Origin: Poecilobothrus nobilitatus
Taxonomy: Eukaryota > Arthropoda > Insecta > Diptera > Dolichopodidae
DNA: 64,000 bases
Assembly: GCA_947095535.1 (NCBI GenBank)
Contig: OX352772.1
Location: 33,933,445 to 33,997,444, forward strand
Reading direction: 5' to 3'
Each line of letters begins with the position of its first letter. Position 1 is the stretch's first letter. The notes beneath the pieces were generated by a model. That model was not told the DNA's origin and did no database searches. It worked only from the letters and a program-made list of their open reading frames with translations. Positions 1-13,700 of this stretch are shown here, one piece after another. The position numbers were made by a program, and so were the translations under genes.

Positions 1-3000
1 ATATTATTTTTTTATTTTTTTTATTGTATTTAATTTAATATTAAAAAAAAAAAAAACAAAAAAAAAAGCAGTTATTTAATAATACATTCCTTTTACTATA
101 TAGGTATATAATATATAGATTAATTAAATACAGGATTAACGGTTTTTTGTTTTTTTTTTATTGCTGCATTTTCATTTTATACACACCGGTGGTTTATTTA
201 TAATTGTTTAATTTTTTTTTTCTTTCTTTTTTTTCTCCCTCTTCTATGGAACTTTTGTCATATAAAGTTGACTCTTCTTTATTCTTCTTCTTGTTCTTCT
301 TCTGTTTGTTGAATATTGCATAGTTTGGATTTTGTTCTTTATTTTGGTCATATTAAAAAAAAAATAATATGATTTACTTATAAAGAAAAATATTAACTTT
401 TACGAAAAATAAAAAAAAAAAAATAACAATGTGCTTCGTCTGAAAAAAAACAAAAAAAAAAAAAAAAACAAAAAATTAGAATATTTTTTGTAATAAAGTT
501 TGTTAAAAAAAAATTTATTTAAAAATTTATATAAAAAAAATATATATATATATGTATATACATATATAAAGATGAAGAAAGGAGAACAACACGTACATAG
601 GGTGAAAAGTGATGAGTCAGGGATGAACAAAGAAGAAGGAGTACAACAAGGTCGTAGCAAGAAATATTTTTATAGACACATTCCATGTTTGTTTTTTTTT
701 TTTTTAAATCAGAACAGACAAAACATGAACTGTCAAAATAAAAGTGTTGTCGCGCGAAATATTTAAAATATTTTATAAATATTTTAATTTATTTATTTCA
801 GGTTTTGGAAGGTCAATTAACCCTTATGGATTTTATATGTAATATTTTAATTGACTTTCAATTACATACATTCGATTTAATTCAAATAATTGCGTGTCGC
901 TCGCAATTGTATTGTTTTTTTTTTTTTGGTGGATTAGTTTTTTTTGGAGAAATGGTCAATTTTGAAAGTCAAATACAATTTTTTTCGTTGACATTTTATT
1001 TTTATTTTGATTTGACGTTTTATATTTAATATAAATGTGTAATTGTTGTAAAGTTGTTTTTAAGTAGTTTTTTATGGTTTTTAAAATATTTTTGAAATGG
1101 AACTTCACAACAAGTTGAATAAATTAATTGACTTTTTTTTTGTTCGACTTGAAAAAACTCAATATCGTATATGTTCGGTTAATTCTTATGAGACAACATT
1201 TTAAGCTGTTTGTATGTGTATCAGAGTCTGATCAAATCACGCTCAACGTCATTAATTTAATATTTAATTAATTTCGAGAAATTAAGATTAAGAAATTTCT
1301 GATAAATCTTAAAGTACCTTAACATCATCTGCTTGGAATATCAGAGCGTATTGAAAATTTATGATATTTTGAAATATTACCATTGTATGAAAAATGTTTA
1401 GTGTTAAAAAGTGAAGAAAAGAAATGAAAAATTCTAGTAGAGTTAATTGAGCAAGTTATACGACAAGGCAAGGAGAAACAAATCTATATATTGGTAACTA
1501 AAATAATTCAAATTAAAAAGTTTGACGTGTATACTTTATAGATATTGTGGACCAATGATCGATAAGAAAGACAAGTAATATCAGAGGTGAACAATATATT
1601 CAAACATCATCAGTTTTCCACTGTGAAACTCATGTTTGTTTAAAATTTACCGAAAAGTCTTTGAAAAAAAATGTATAAAGTCAATAGATTTTAAAAGTAT
1701 TCATTTCAGTTGCATCATTTTCATAAAAAGCCAAGTAAAAATATTTAAATAAAACAATTAAATTAATGCAAAATAAAATTTCAAAATGCAGTGTGTTTCA
1801 ACAAAAAAAATAAATAATCTTAAAAATTAATCATGTGATACCCTCTTTCCACCAGTTAAAGTGAACAATAAGTTAAATATACTTTTTAGAAAACTTGACA
1901 TTAAAGAATTTTTATTATCATATATCATAAAAAAATAGTGAAGACATGAATAAGCTTTGCAAATGAAATGCAGGCTTCAATGTTATGGAAAGAGCATATT
2001 TTTCATATACATAGCTAAGAAAGCTAGAGCGGTTCACGACATTCTTAATACAGCTAAAATTGTTAAAAATCCAGGTAACCCTCATTCCTCTTAACATCAA
2101 AATATCGTAGCTTTAACCTTATTTTATACTTGTTCTCTTGAATTAACATTAATAATGCCTCCCGACATAAAATATCATTTTAATTACTAAAAATTTTTCC
2201 ATGATTACTCATACATAACATATTCAAGAAAATTAAAAAGCTTAAATTATTCCTGTGTTGCAATGTAATGTTCCAATATCACAAATTATTTATTATTAAC
2301 TCATTAACACAAATAAGGTTTATTTTCTACAATTTAAAATATTTTAATAATCTTAACAGAACAGTTCAATGGTATAAAAAACTCTGCCTACACTTTACTT
2401 TATTAAAAATAAAAAAAATTCAGTTAATTTCTTAGAAGATTAAAATTAAAAAAAAAAAAAAAAAATCCTTTATTTCGTGTGGTTTTTTGATTTTTTTTCT
2501 TTGTCTTACTTATATTAAAACCACAATTTCCTATCACAAACATCCTGTGTAATATATTTATATATATACATATGTAATATACATATACTACTAGCTTAAA
2601 ACAGAAATCAAAAATATAAAAAAAAAACAATTTAACGCCTTCAACTTTTTCTTTCTTAAAATTTATTTGTTAACCCATCGAAAACTTTTTTTTATGACCT
2701 TGCAATTGTTTTTTTTTTTTTTTTTTGTTGCTATTTTGATGATATCACACAGCTCTACTTATTACAGAAAAAACAAAAATTAAAAAATGTGATACAGAAA
2801 AAATAGGAATAAAAAGAAAACTGAAAGAAAATAATAACAATAAATATGATTAATACTCTAAAAACTAAAAGACATATACTCGTACATATAGTATTTAAGC
2901 CATTACTATTTATTTCATTTTAAGAAATTTAAAAAATCATTGATTTGCATCATTGTGTACAGCAATAGATGGCTAATATCGTAGAAAAGTTTTTTAACAT

Positions 3001-3539
3001 TTAAAAGAAAACGGTCTACTTTCTATTTTTAGATTCTATTTCATTGAATCCAAAAATTTCATAAACACCATAAAAATTTCATAACTGACGTTAAAAAAAT
3101 TGGTAATAATTGAAATGAAAAACTTCAAAAATATACAGGGATGATTCTTAATTAAGTCCACTGTTATACATCACTGTTATATATCATCACATACTTGTCA
3201 ATAGATAAATTTTTTTGTATGCTCTTTAAGTTTCCAAGATGTTTTAGTTTTCATAATTTTACATTTAACTCTGATTTCTAGACTACTTTACTTATCTTTT
3301 AAACAAGTACCTATTCAATTTTCTATCTATTATACAGATTGAAAATTACGGAGCTTCTAAATTTATAAAATGTAGATATTTTAACAATTGTTTTTTGAAA
3401 GAAGCATATTTATGTCATGAGTCATGACGTAACATAAACATGTTTTAAAATTTTATAATATTTTTAATCTTTTGAATCTTCAGCTTTATTGGCTTATATG
3501 ATTTGGAAGATATAAATTTTTATATTATTAGAAAATTAA
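1..3539. other. A/T-rich non-coding sequence
   Basis: No gene recognised. Long A and T homopolymers dominate. The short open frames here (for example at 500-766 and 805-1029) have biased Phe/Lys/Tyr/Ile composition and no recognisable motif. Confidence 0.6.
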
Positions 3540-3760
3540 TTATGTTTTTAGAAATAAAATGTTATTGATGAAAATTTTCTCCACGCTCCACAATGACATT
3601 GCATTTAATCTTCCTCTTTTCCACAAGCTTCTGTCAACATTTTCAAAAGATCTTTTGATTTGAAATCCTTCATGGGAATTTTGTGGGAAAGTAAAGTTTC
3701 TTCTTACTTCGCCATAAGTAAGTACCATGTCAGCATATTCTTCATTGGAAATATTGCATT
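3540..3760 (-). pseudogene. DUF4817-like transposase N-terminal remnant
   Basis: The minus-strand frame contains NEEYADMVLTYGEV followed by RSFENVDRSLWKRGRLN. From memory this resembles the N-terminal DUF4817 helix-turn-helix module (pattern EYADM..YGE....A...Y...FP.R.......F..V...L...G) found in many arthropod mobile elements. It is broken or diverged in the middle, runs into A/T-rich sequence on both sides, and no catalytic domain follows. I take it for an old transposon fragment rather than a host gene. It could be read as part of the same relic as the coding-like block at 4372-4490, but nothing links the two. Confidence 0.45.
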
Positions 3761-4371
3761 TTTCTTAATATCTCTTACAATATTGATAAACTAATATATT
3801 AGTAGTTAATACGATAACTGATAAAATAACGAATAAAAATGAATAAGGTTTAAAATTAGTCAGAATTTTTCAAAATTTTAACAATAAAATTTTAGAGAAC
3901 TTTAAGAATTTCAAATTAGAGGTGTGTGTGTTACTAGATATAACGATAGTTGTTAAATTTAACCTTCCTTTAATCTTAATTTAACCCCTAGTTGTAGGCA
4001 AAAACACAAAAAAAAATCTGAATTATTACATAACATAAATTATGTTTTCAAAAAATACACACAATCATATTCTGAAAGACTCTTCCCTGAAGATAAAAAA
4101 TATAGTATCATGTCACGTCTACTTTATTGAATACTTCACGTCTAATTATTGAGCCTGAAATTTCTTTAAAAAACGCGTAATAAAAATTTATTTTATTGTG
4201 GTAATATTAACTTGCCAAAACAAATTTAATTTTCAAAATTTGTGAAGTTTTACACAAGTTTTTTAAGTTTTTATAATAAATTTTGCTGTTTTTGTTTTGA
4301 AAGGGGGGACTTTTAACTGTTCATACCCGATGATCCGCTCGTCACTTGTAGTGTCTCATTGAGCTAATTAC

Positions 4372-4490
4372 CTCATATATCCTTCATTAATCGTATCACC
4401 TTGTCTTGGTTGAGCATATTCCCACTTTGGAAAAATTTCAAGACTGGGTTTTGGTACAGTAGATGAAATACTGTTTCCGTCTCCTATTCC
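4372..4490 (-). CDS. Candidate coding exon or fragment, unknown protein
   Basis: In a GC-richer island the minus strand has an open frame of 39 codons starting Gly-Ile-Gly-Asp-Gly. It includes TVPKPSLEIFPKWEYAQPRQ and ends Gly-Tyr-Met, immediately followed by an excellent donor (ATGAG then GTAATT, GT at 4371-4370). A possible acceptor CAG ends at 4491, but its pyrimidine tract is poor, and the SINE at 4532 may have disturbed it. The composition is protein-like (balanced, Pro-rich, little Phe/Lys/Ile). I do not recognise the family. It may be an exon of a minus-strand gene lying downstream of Trf2, or a transposon relic. Confidence 0.35.
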
Positions 4491-4531
4491 CTGCCAAGGT
4501 TAGTCTCTGCTATAACTATTTAACTGTTTTA

Positions 4532-4724
4532 GGAGCCTCAGTAGCCTAGTGGGTAAGAGCGTATAAAATACGCTGTAAACACCGAGGGAGTGTGGGTTCG
4601 AATCACACACACGTCGTAAGAGTTATTCCGCCTTACGACATTTACAGTCACGCCTGAACAGGAAAGACTGTGTAATTTCCTGTCCACATTTATGTGACAG
4701 AGAAATGCATTAAAAAAAAAAAAA
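4532..4724 (+). mobile_element. tRNA-derived SINE, full-length copy
   Basis: The 5' head is tRNA-like: an A-box region (TAGCCTAGTGGGTAAG) near 4542 and a B box (GGGTTCGAATC) at 4594-4604. It is followed by a hairpin module (GTCGTAAG ... CTTACGAC), a conserved 3' part (TGTGTAATTTCCTG, then ATTTATGTG.CAGAGAAATGC) and a poly(A) tail. The same order occurs in at least five other copies in this window, on both strands, which defines the family. The head cannot be a working tRNA because the acceptor stem and anticodon arm are not preserved. Confidence 0.85.
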
Positions 4725-7072
4725 TAACTATTTTCTCGGCATACTCCAATCTTAGCATCAGAAATTAATGATTTTATATATTTTTGTAACGAGTTATTTT
4801 ATTTTTTATGATTCTTCAGAGAAAATAAAGAGCAAAAATCAATAAATAATATTAGAAGGAGTATGTATAACATACATACACACATATACCAAGATGATTT
4901 TTTAATTACTTACATCGTTATAAATAACAATAATTTAATTTTCATGGATAAGTGAGTTGGGATAATGATTTCAATGAAGGAGTAACCTTAATCCACATTA
5001 AAAAGAAATACATACTGTTGTTCTTCAATATAAAAATTTTATTATTTTATTTTATAAAATAAGAATTATTCAATATTTCATTTTTTTAAAATAAAAACTA
5101 AATTAAAATTGATTTTTCCCATTTTATTATTTATTAAAATCTCAAATTTTTACAAAAAAAAAAAGCTCAAAAATACCGCTTTAGTCGTGATACCCGGTTG
5201 CAGTCTTCGCATACAAATTTAGTAATAATAAAAAATTACCATCGCGTTGTACATATAAACACATCACATGAATTTAAGAATATCACATTTTCATCTTTCA
5301 GAATACAAAAATTATCACTTCAGTGTTATTCATCGTATACTGCTTCTATCAGAATATGGGTGGGTGTATAACCAAAGAATTATTAAAAAAGAAAAAAAAA
5401 AAAAAAAAACAACGAGAAAGAAGGACATTATTATAAGGTTAACCTTTCTTTCTGTTCCCTTAGATACACATTACTCAGCACAAGTACATTATATTGTCCT
5501 TTATTCAACTTTAATTAATAAAAATTTACAATTTCTAGAATTTATCCAGATGTTGTATCCTTGCATCTTTTTAATTTTTTTTTTTTGTTGATTAAAGTTA
5601 AATAAAGTGATAAATATACTAAAGGATAGAAAAAATTTTGTACATTTAAATTAAATATCTATAAAAAATATATATATATATAATTTTAGAAGAAAAAATT
5701 TTTACTTACCCCAAAAATTTAATAAAAGCAAATGAAATTTTTGTTTTGACAATAACAGTTTCAAACGGAAACAAATTAACGTTAATTATACGAAAAAAAA
5801 AAAAAAAAAAGTAATCATTGGGATGTGATAGATGGGGAGGAGGGTATATATAGTGATAAATAAGTGGAGAAAATAATATTAAATTGAAAAATGATACTTT
5901 TAAATTAAATTTGAAGATATGATGATAATATATTCGAAGATATTGTCAAATTTTTTTTTAATTTTATTTATCTGTAACTGAAAAAAAAAAAAAATTCATT
6001 CATTTTTTTTTTTTTTATCCTTTAGTGGTTTGGCTGAATAAAATTTGTTGAAATTTGTTTTTTTTTTTTTTTTGACGGTTTTATTTTTTGTTAAAAATGT
6101 TTTAAATTAAATCAGGTAATTTGAAGAAATATATTGGTCATCAAGAATTATTAAATTTTTTTAATTAATTAAATTTTATTTTATTTTTTAAATTTTTATT
6201 TTCAAACTTTTATTGAATTCTAAAGTTTTTATTTACGGATTTAAATATTTTATTTGTTAATTTCATAAGCACATAATGGTTTTTTTTTTTGTTTTTGGTT
6301 TAAAAATTATTTTTGTTCTAAATTTTATGTCTATTTTAATTTATTATAATTATTTTTTTTTTAATTCTAATTGTTCTTTTTTTATTTTTGTTTTTTATTT
6401 TTTTAAGTTTTAATTTAAACTTGGTTTTTTTCCTTATTTTTTATTTTTCAATTTTTCAATTTTTAAATAATTTCACAGATTTATTTATTTTTTTTTTCGT
6501 ATTTTAAATATGTATTGATTATTTTTATTAATTTAATATTGTATAAAATAAATTTAATTTTTATTTTTTGTAGTAATTATTTCAATCTTAAAAGAATATT
6601 AATTTTGTTTTTTTTTTTTTTTTTTTTTTTAATATTAATCAAATATTAAATTTTTATTTTATTAATTATAAAATAATTAAATTTTTTTTTTTTTTTTCGT
6701 ATATAATTAATATATATTAAATTTTTTTTTTTTAATTCTTTGTAAATAGAAGTAAAGAAATGATTATTAACACGTTTTCTTACTTCTTTTTAAAAGCTTT
6801 TTTTTTTTTTTTTAATTTTTTATATTAAATTTATTTTTAGGATCACACACGTAATTAAATAAAAGAAAAAAAAAAAAATTATAACAAAAAATTATTAATT
6901 AATAATTAAAAAATAGAATAATTATTTGTTTTTAATTTTTTTTTTTTAAATTTTTAAATCAAACAATCCAAAAAAATAGGAACGCTTTGATTTTTCAAAA
7001 TTTTTTATTTTTTTTTTTTTTTTCCTCAAGATTTATTATAATTTTTTAATTCATCAATATAGAAAAAATTTT
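4725..7072. other. A/T-rich intergenic region downstream of Trf2
   Basis: No gene recognised. The 107-residue plus-strand open frame at 5268-5591 has no motif. A very short minus-strand stretch near 5170-5225 reads like half a C2H2 finger (CEDCN) but ends at once. The last kilobase before Trf2 is almost pure A/T with long T runs and probably includes the Trf2 3' UTR. Confidence 0.5.
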
Positions 7073-7716
7073 TTATATATCATCGTCCTCTTGAATTAAA
7101 TCATCAGGATTACCACCGTATGTTTCATGTTGCACTTCATAAGTATTATGTAACAAATGTTCATCATCATCATCACTAACAATAATATCATCACAATCAT
7201 TATCATCACCAGGAATACCAGTACCACTAACACCAACTCCACCTCCTCCACCAATATCAATACGCCTTCTTCTAACTATACCACCACCGACAACACCAAC
7301 TTCATTATTAACATCTTGATTAACATCTCCATCACCGGACATATATGCTGGAAATGTACGTTTTTTACCACGCATATTACCACCAATAAAACCAATATTA
7401 CTACCACTACCACTTTTATTAGTACCACTTATATTACCAGCAGTTACATTACCACTATTTGTAACATTACCACTATTACCCCCCACCGCATTACCACCTC
7501 TACCAGCAGTCGTTTTTAAAGAATGTGAATGTAAAAATTCATCTTCTTCTTCTTCACAAGTATTTCCGACAACTGTTTGTTGTTGTTGTCGTGCTAATGC
7601 AGCTTCTTGTTTGGAACGTAATAATTCTAAATCTTGTGGAGTGCGTTTTTTACGGAATTCATATACCAATGGGAATATATGTTCAATTGCAGTTTGTACA
7701 TGTGCAACACTGGCAG
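7073..7716 (-). CDS. Trf2: Trf2 coding exon 3: end of the core and acidic C-terminal tail
   Basis: The exon starts at 7716 after TTTTTTAG and first completes an Ala codon split by the intron. The core ends with the helix IEHIFPLVYEFRKKRTP. About 190 tail residues follow: a Gln run, an acidic stretch (CEEEEDEF), a Gly/Asn/Ser-rich stretch with a basic RRRR patch, and acidic blocks near the end. The TAA stop is at 7075-7073. The first AATAAA on this strand lies only about 36-41 nt after the stop (7037-7032), but such words are frequent here, so the true poly(A) site is not fixed. Confidence 0.93.
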
Positions 7717-10700
7717 CTAAAAAATAAAAAAAAAAATATTTTTAATAAATTATATACGTGTATATATTTAAAAGAAAATTAACTTATATAATTATTATAA
7801 TGTACATATATATTTAAATTAATTAATATAATAAACATATACTTTATATATTATACATAAAAATTAATATAAATATGTATAATTTTTTTTTTTATATAAA
7901 ATATTTACCAGTTACTGTAATACTTCCAGTTGAAAATATTTTTAATGTTGCCTTTGGATATCTTAATTTATATGTAACACCAGGATGTAATTCTGGTTCA
8001 TAGCTAGCATCCTTTTTATATTTTTCAGAAAAATTAACAATTTTTATTGCCCATGGCATACTGCATGTACCTAACACATTAACAACACGAAAATTATGAA
8101 ATCGTACATTAAAACCTAATTTTTGAAGGCAACGAGCGTATCGACGTGCAGCAATTTTTGCCTAAAAATTAAAAATGAAAAAAAAAAAACAAATTAATTA
8201 TTTTAATTATATTTTTGTATTTTGTATTAATTATAAATTTGTAATTGAAAAATATTTTTGTGCTGGAATTTTTTTTTTTTTTTTTAACATTCAATTTAAC
8301 ATAAGATTTTCTGAGCAAAAAAAAAGTTCGGATAATTCAAATAAACTTCCATTATATTGAATAGACCACTCATAAATGAATTCAACTAAATGACATCATT
8401 TTATAATAAAAATACTTCATTTTTGGATATTAAATTATCAGTCCAATAATTAAAATACCAATTAATTAAAAAAAAAATCCTATTTTATTTTGAAATCATT
8501 TTTAAATCTGTAAGGCAGATCTTTATAAATATCAATTAAATTCAATTTTTAGGAAATTACTGAAAAACTGGGTTTAAAACTTACTTTTTTTGTTCACATC
8601 ATAACATAGTATTTCTTAATATACCTAAAAATCTGATCAATTGGTTAAACGCCGGTCTTTTAATTGATTGTCTTGAGGGATAATTTTAATAAAAAATATC
8701 GCTTCATTCAATTTAGAAAACACGAACGAATTTAGAAAAAATCAGAGAACTATTTTTTAAACTTCAATTTTGAATATTATTCTGAGAAGAGAACACTTGG
8801 AGTTCTTAGTACTAATGTCACAAAGCACTGCTTGTTATATACAGGCAATCGCGTAGAGAAAAAGTTTAAAAAATAAGATCCAAATTTTGGCAATTTGGTA
8901 TTAAAAAATAGAATTTTTCAACTTAAATTTAAAGGATCTTATTGTTCTGCTGTAGAAAATAATAAATGATTTAATTTTTATAAAATTTGGAATATTTTCT
9001 ATTAATTGTGAAAATCATTTTAAAAAATTTAATCATTTGCATGCTCAAATTTGAGTTTTAAAAAAACTCTACTGAAATTGAAAAATACACACCCCCGCTT
9101 CGATTAAAGTGCTTAAGCACACTACTGAGTACTGTACTGACTGAAAGGGAAGTCATATTTTTAATTTTTATATGAACTGATTACTGAATAAGAACAAAAG
9201 AAAAAAAATGCTAGAAAATAGAGAAATATTATTTTACGGAAATTTTTTTATGGGTGTACTTGGTTCAAACGTCGATTAAAATTTTCTACAAGATTGCCTG
9301 GTATATAACCAGCAGTGCACAAAGTTAAAAAATGTCCTCTTTTGACTCTTTACAAATGAAAAAAGCCGTTGTAGTTTCGGATTTATGAAGAATTTCATAA
9401 AAAAGAAAATTAAATAATATCTGAAAATTAATAAATAAACATTTATAATAAACTTCACATTTTTTAAATATATATAGTCTGCTTGCCCCTCCGTCCGTCC
9501 GTTTATTTACAGATGTTTCAAAACAATGTTTTTACTCATGGATAAGGTTTAAAAAATAGAATTTTATACGTATAAAATTCGAATTACGACTTACGACTCA
9601 GGTTCGATTTAAATTTTTGTAATATACAATTTTTTGATTTTAGTATTTAAATTTATTATTACATTAAAATTTTTGCTTATTTCATAAACCCCCCCTCCCA
9701 ATCTCCACTCTTCGCAAAATTGTAGATTTTTTTAAATTTAAAAGAAAGAACTTTCAGAACTAGTATACCTCAGAATTTTCTTCTGTACTTTTCCCTAATA
9801 CCCACCCTTCTATTTTCAGACATCTGTAACTTAAGATACCTGAACAAATTTTTGCAAAATAATAGACAAAAATGGTTATTATATTTTTACATGTATTAAC
9901 TATTTTTCTTAATTAAATCTATTATGTTTTCATTTAAATTTAAAGAAAATGTCTCTTGATTTTTCACGAATTTTGCTTGTACATATATAAAAATTTAAAG
10001 AAAAATGTTGATGCAACTTACAATTCTGTAAGTTCTGTAAAACTGTTTTTATTGCCTTTTTAGAAAATGTGAGTTTTTAAAATTATTTGATTTTACATAC
10101 TATCTTCTTATTTTTTTATCTTGTACATAAAATTTAATGGATTATTGCATTTAAATTTAGAATACATTAAGTTAAATACGACTTGACCAAATGCAATATT
10201 GCAACACGCTGCGAGAAACGCCGCATTGAAGCGACGTTAGAGTAGAGCAACTTTCTACTTTTAGTTGCGTTGGCCGTTAACAATCAATTTCTTTTGTTTT
10301 TATTTTATATTGGTTGTTGGTTGTGATTGACAATATAATGTTTATAATTTTTACAGGGTTTCCACTCCAAATTCACCCTTTTGCAAATCAAATTCAACTT
10401 TTTGTAAATGAAATTAAACCTTTTGCAAATCAAATACATCTGATAATTAAAAATGTTACGATAACTAAATTTTTTAGTTTAGCATTTGATTTATTTCTTC
10501 GATATGTCAATTGTTATTTCTAAATTAATGATATTTCAAAACTTCAAAAGTAAACACCTTCAAATTTAGCAGAAAATAAGTATTTCAAATTTAATATGTA
10601 TTTTATAGGTATGTATAAAGAAGTATAAAGATAAAACCATTTTTTTTACAATTAAAAATTAAATTATTTTAACAATATGAAAAACTGATATTTAAAATAA

Positions 10701-13700
10701 ATAAAATAATAATTAAACATTTAATTTATAAAGGTTCTCCTGCAGCAGCTGACGGCGAAAGGTTTAATTAGATTTACAAAACGTTTATTTTGGTTTGCAA
10801 AAGGGTGAATTTGGAGTGCAAACCCTGTACCATACACAATTTTTATTTCTTTCATAAAACGACGCTAACATTTAGTCATCATTTTATTTAAAAAGCAGCG
10901 CTAGTCGTGACGTTAGAAGCGAAGCATGAGGTGATGCGATCACTGGTTCATACCTTACTTAGAGAATCTACTAAAAAAAAGAAGCAAATACTATAGATTA
11001 GAATCTATCAATAAAAACTTTATGGTATCTGATTTTTATCTGTATCTTTTATTATAAATATAGCGAATTTCTTTTATAAAATTCTTCTATTTTTTTTTAA
11101 TTTTGGCTAGTTTTACTTTGACAAAGCGAAGAAAAGAGAACCTTTTCATTTTTATATTTATAATTATTTATTTAACATAACAAATACTTAGACATAATAT
11201 TTAAACAAATATTTAAACAATATTTTCTACTTTAAAATGCAAAATAAAAAAAAAATTTGTAAACTTCAAACATTACAGAATACCTCATACTTGTCGTCAT
11301 GTAAATAAATAGTTACAAAAATAAACTGAACTTTTTAAATTATTATAAAGAATTTTCTTTATTCAAGTAAAAAAAAGTTTTTTTTAGTAATTAAAGAAAA
11401 TTGACATAAGAGAATACAATAATAACACTTGGAGTTATAATAAATTTTTTAGTAAATAAAAACTTTTCTTCTTTTAATAAAGGGGCTTAAAAAGAAAAGG
11501 CTATAAGAATATTTTTATTACTGTCAAAATTCAAACTGCAAAGTTCTATTATAATAATATAAAATAAAAACTTTACAAACTTTAAAATATTTTTATTGTG
11601 CGATTTTATTCTTATTTTGAAATTAATTACAAAAATAACAATCAAGATGGTCTGAACTCTGAACAAAGCAAAGACAAGAAGGTTTCAAATAATCTAATAA
11701 TAGAAATGTTTTGTTCTATTAAATTGAAATCACAATTGTCACCTTTTGTAAACAATTTTGTAATTTTCTTGGAAAAAATATAATTTTTTTTTTTTCAGAT
11801 TAACTTTGCTAATGTTTAAAATATTTTAAAAAAAAGTCAGGCATGTCCATCACAGAACCGATCGACTATTACACGAAAAGTGAAATGCGAAATTTTATTT
11901 AAAGATTTTTTACATAATAATTTATATCAAAGAAAAATAACTTGTAATAATTTATGGAATTTTTTTTATTAATTAATTTGGCAGCATGTTTTGAAATTTA
12001 TTGTATGCATTATACTTTTCGAACCATATTTCTAAATCATTATGATACCATATGATACTATACTATTGTAAGTATTTACGCATGCCTATACAATAAACAT
12101 ATACAAATTCTGTATACTGTAGAATTTTAAAATATGCTTAGAAAATATTTTACTTATCTTTAATATTTTTCAAAATTAAAAATTTTGATCTTAAGAATGT
12201 TATTGAAATAAGAATTAATAATTTAAGGTTTTCTTTCCATACAAAAAACCATTCAAAATGTTTCCGACTTGTGTAACAGCTTTTTCTTAATAATTTTTCT
12301 CATAATATTTTCCTGTTACAAAATATTTACGTCAAAAATTACGTTCGGTCGTTTAATACTTACACGTGCCCCAGATATACCCCTTACACACATTTCAGAT
12401 TTCTACGCACCGGACCGATGCATATAGCGAATTGTAAATCTCGGGTACAAATTTTTGGTATAAAAACAATACCTACCTTATACATTCATATATGCCGCGG
12501 TCGGTAACAAAAAAAAAAAAGAAGAGAACAAAGGAATCATGATGGAATCCTTAGTTTAAAAGTAATAGCATAATGCTTCTTTTTGGCGGACATTAGAGAT
12601 GTAAAAGGGAGTCATACAAGTGGTTTAAGTGGAATACAACTTCATTTGATGTCAAAATTTTACAATGCAAAAATTGTAAAAAATGTTTTTTTTTAAAGTT
12701 ATTGATTTTAAACAAAACAAAACATAACGTAACTTATATAAGATTGAAATTTCATTTAAAATCGATTGGGGCTTTTTATAACTTAACTTCTGTTCAATTT
12801 GATTGTTAATTTTTTTAATATATTGTTAATGGTTGTTAATATTTTAATTCATTAATTAATTTTCTAGTTTAAAATAAAGTACAAAAATATTTTGTGATAA
12901 ATATAATACAAATTTTTCCATTTTTTCACAAATAAAGTTAATTATTCAGATTAACACATATACTGACGTAAATGAATAGATGTCAAGAAAGGATGTAAAA
13001 AGGAAACGGCTAAATATTAAAAACATGTTCCTTGTACACAACGTCATCACTATTTTAAACTAAAAACGTTTATTTTGTATTTACTGAAACATTTTAATAT
13101 TTGTTTAATAGTTTTATCTTTTCTAAAGCCGAAGATATCAAAAGTATCCCTACAGAATTAAACTTTCAAAATTACGAGTAGGTGTCAACCAAAGAGTTAA
13201 AAAAACAAAACTATGCAAAATGAGATTTAACGACATGTTTTTTTTTTAATGACAATAAAAGTAATAATGAAACCTTTCGTATTAATTATGTATAATTCCA
13301 TTCCGTCAGATTATTGTCTGATGTAATAAAAAGAACAATTAAAAATAAAAAAAAAAATATCGAATACAATAACTATATAGTAAGCAAATGAAGATCGCAA
13401 ATACTTAATTAAAGGCATTATTAAAATGTCAGGCATCTAATAATATTTTTATAGAATATGTATATATGCATATTCTATTATTAATTTAAAAATTTTAATT
13501 AATTATTAATTTACAAAAAATATTGTATGCTTATAGACAGGGTGCAGTAAAACCTATAACAATAAAGGTCGGCAAATTAAAAATGAAATGAATTGGAAAA
13601 TAAATGTGGTAATTTAGGAGATTTTAGAGTTGGATTTAAAATCAGAGTTATACGCTTTTTTCCGAATATTTATAAATATTCTAAAAAAACGGTAATCCTA

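Noticed and set aside
5170..5225. Half of a C2H2 zinc finger on the minus strand (KFVCEDCNRV)
   Set aside because: No His pair follows, the frame stops at once, and there is no second finger.
7157..7782. Plus-strand open frames opposite Trf2 exon 3
   Set aside because: Ile/Thr/Asn repeats that mirror the Gly/Asn/Asp codons of Trf2; no start context or family.
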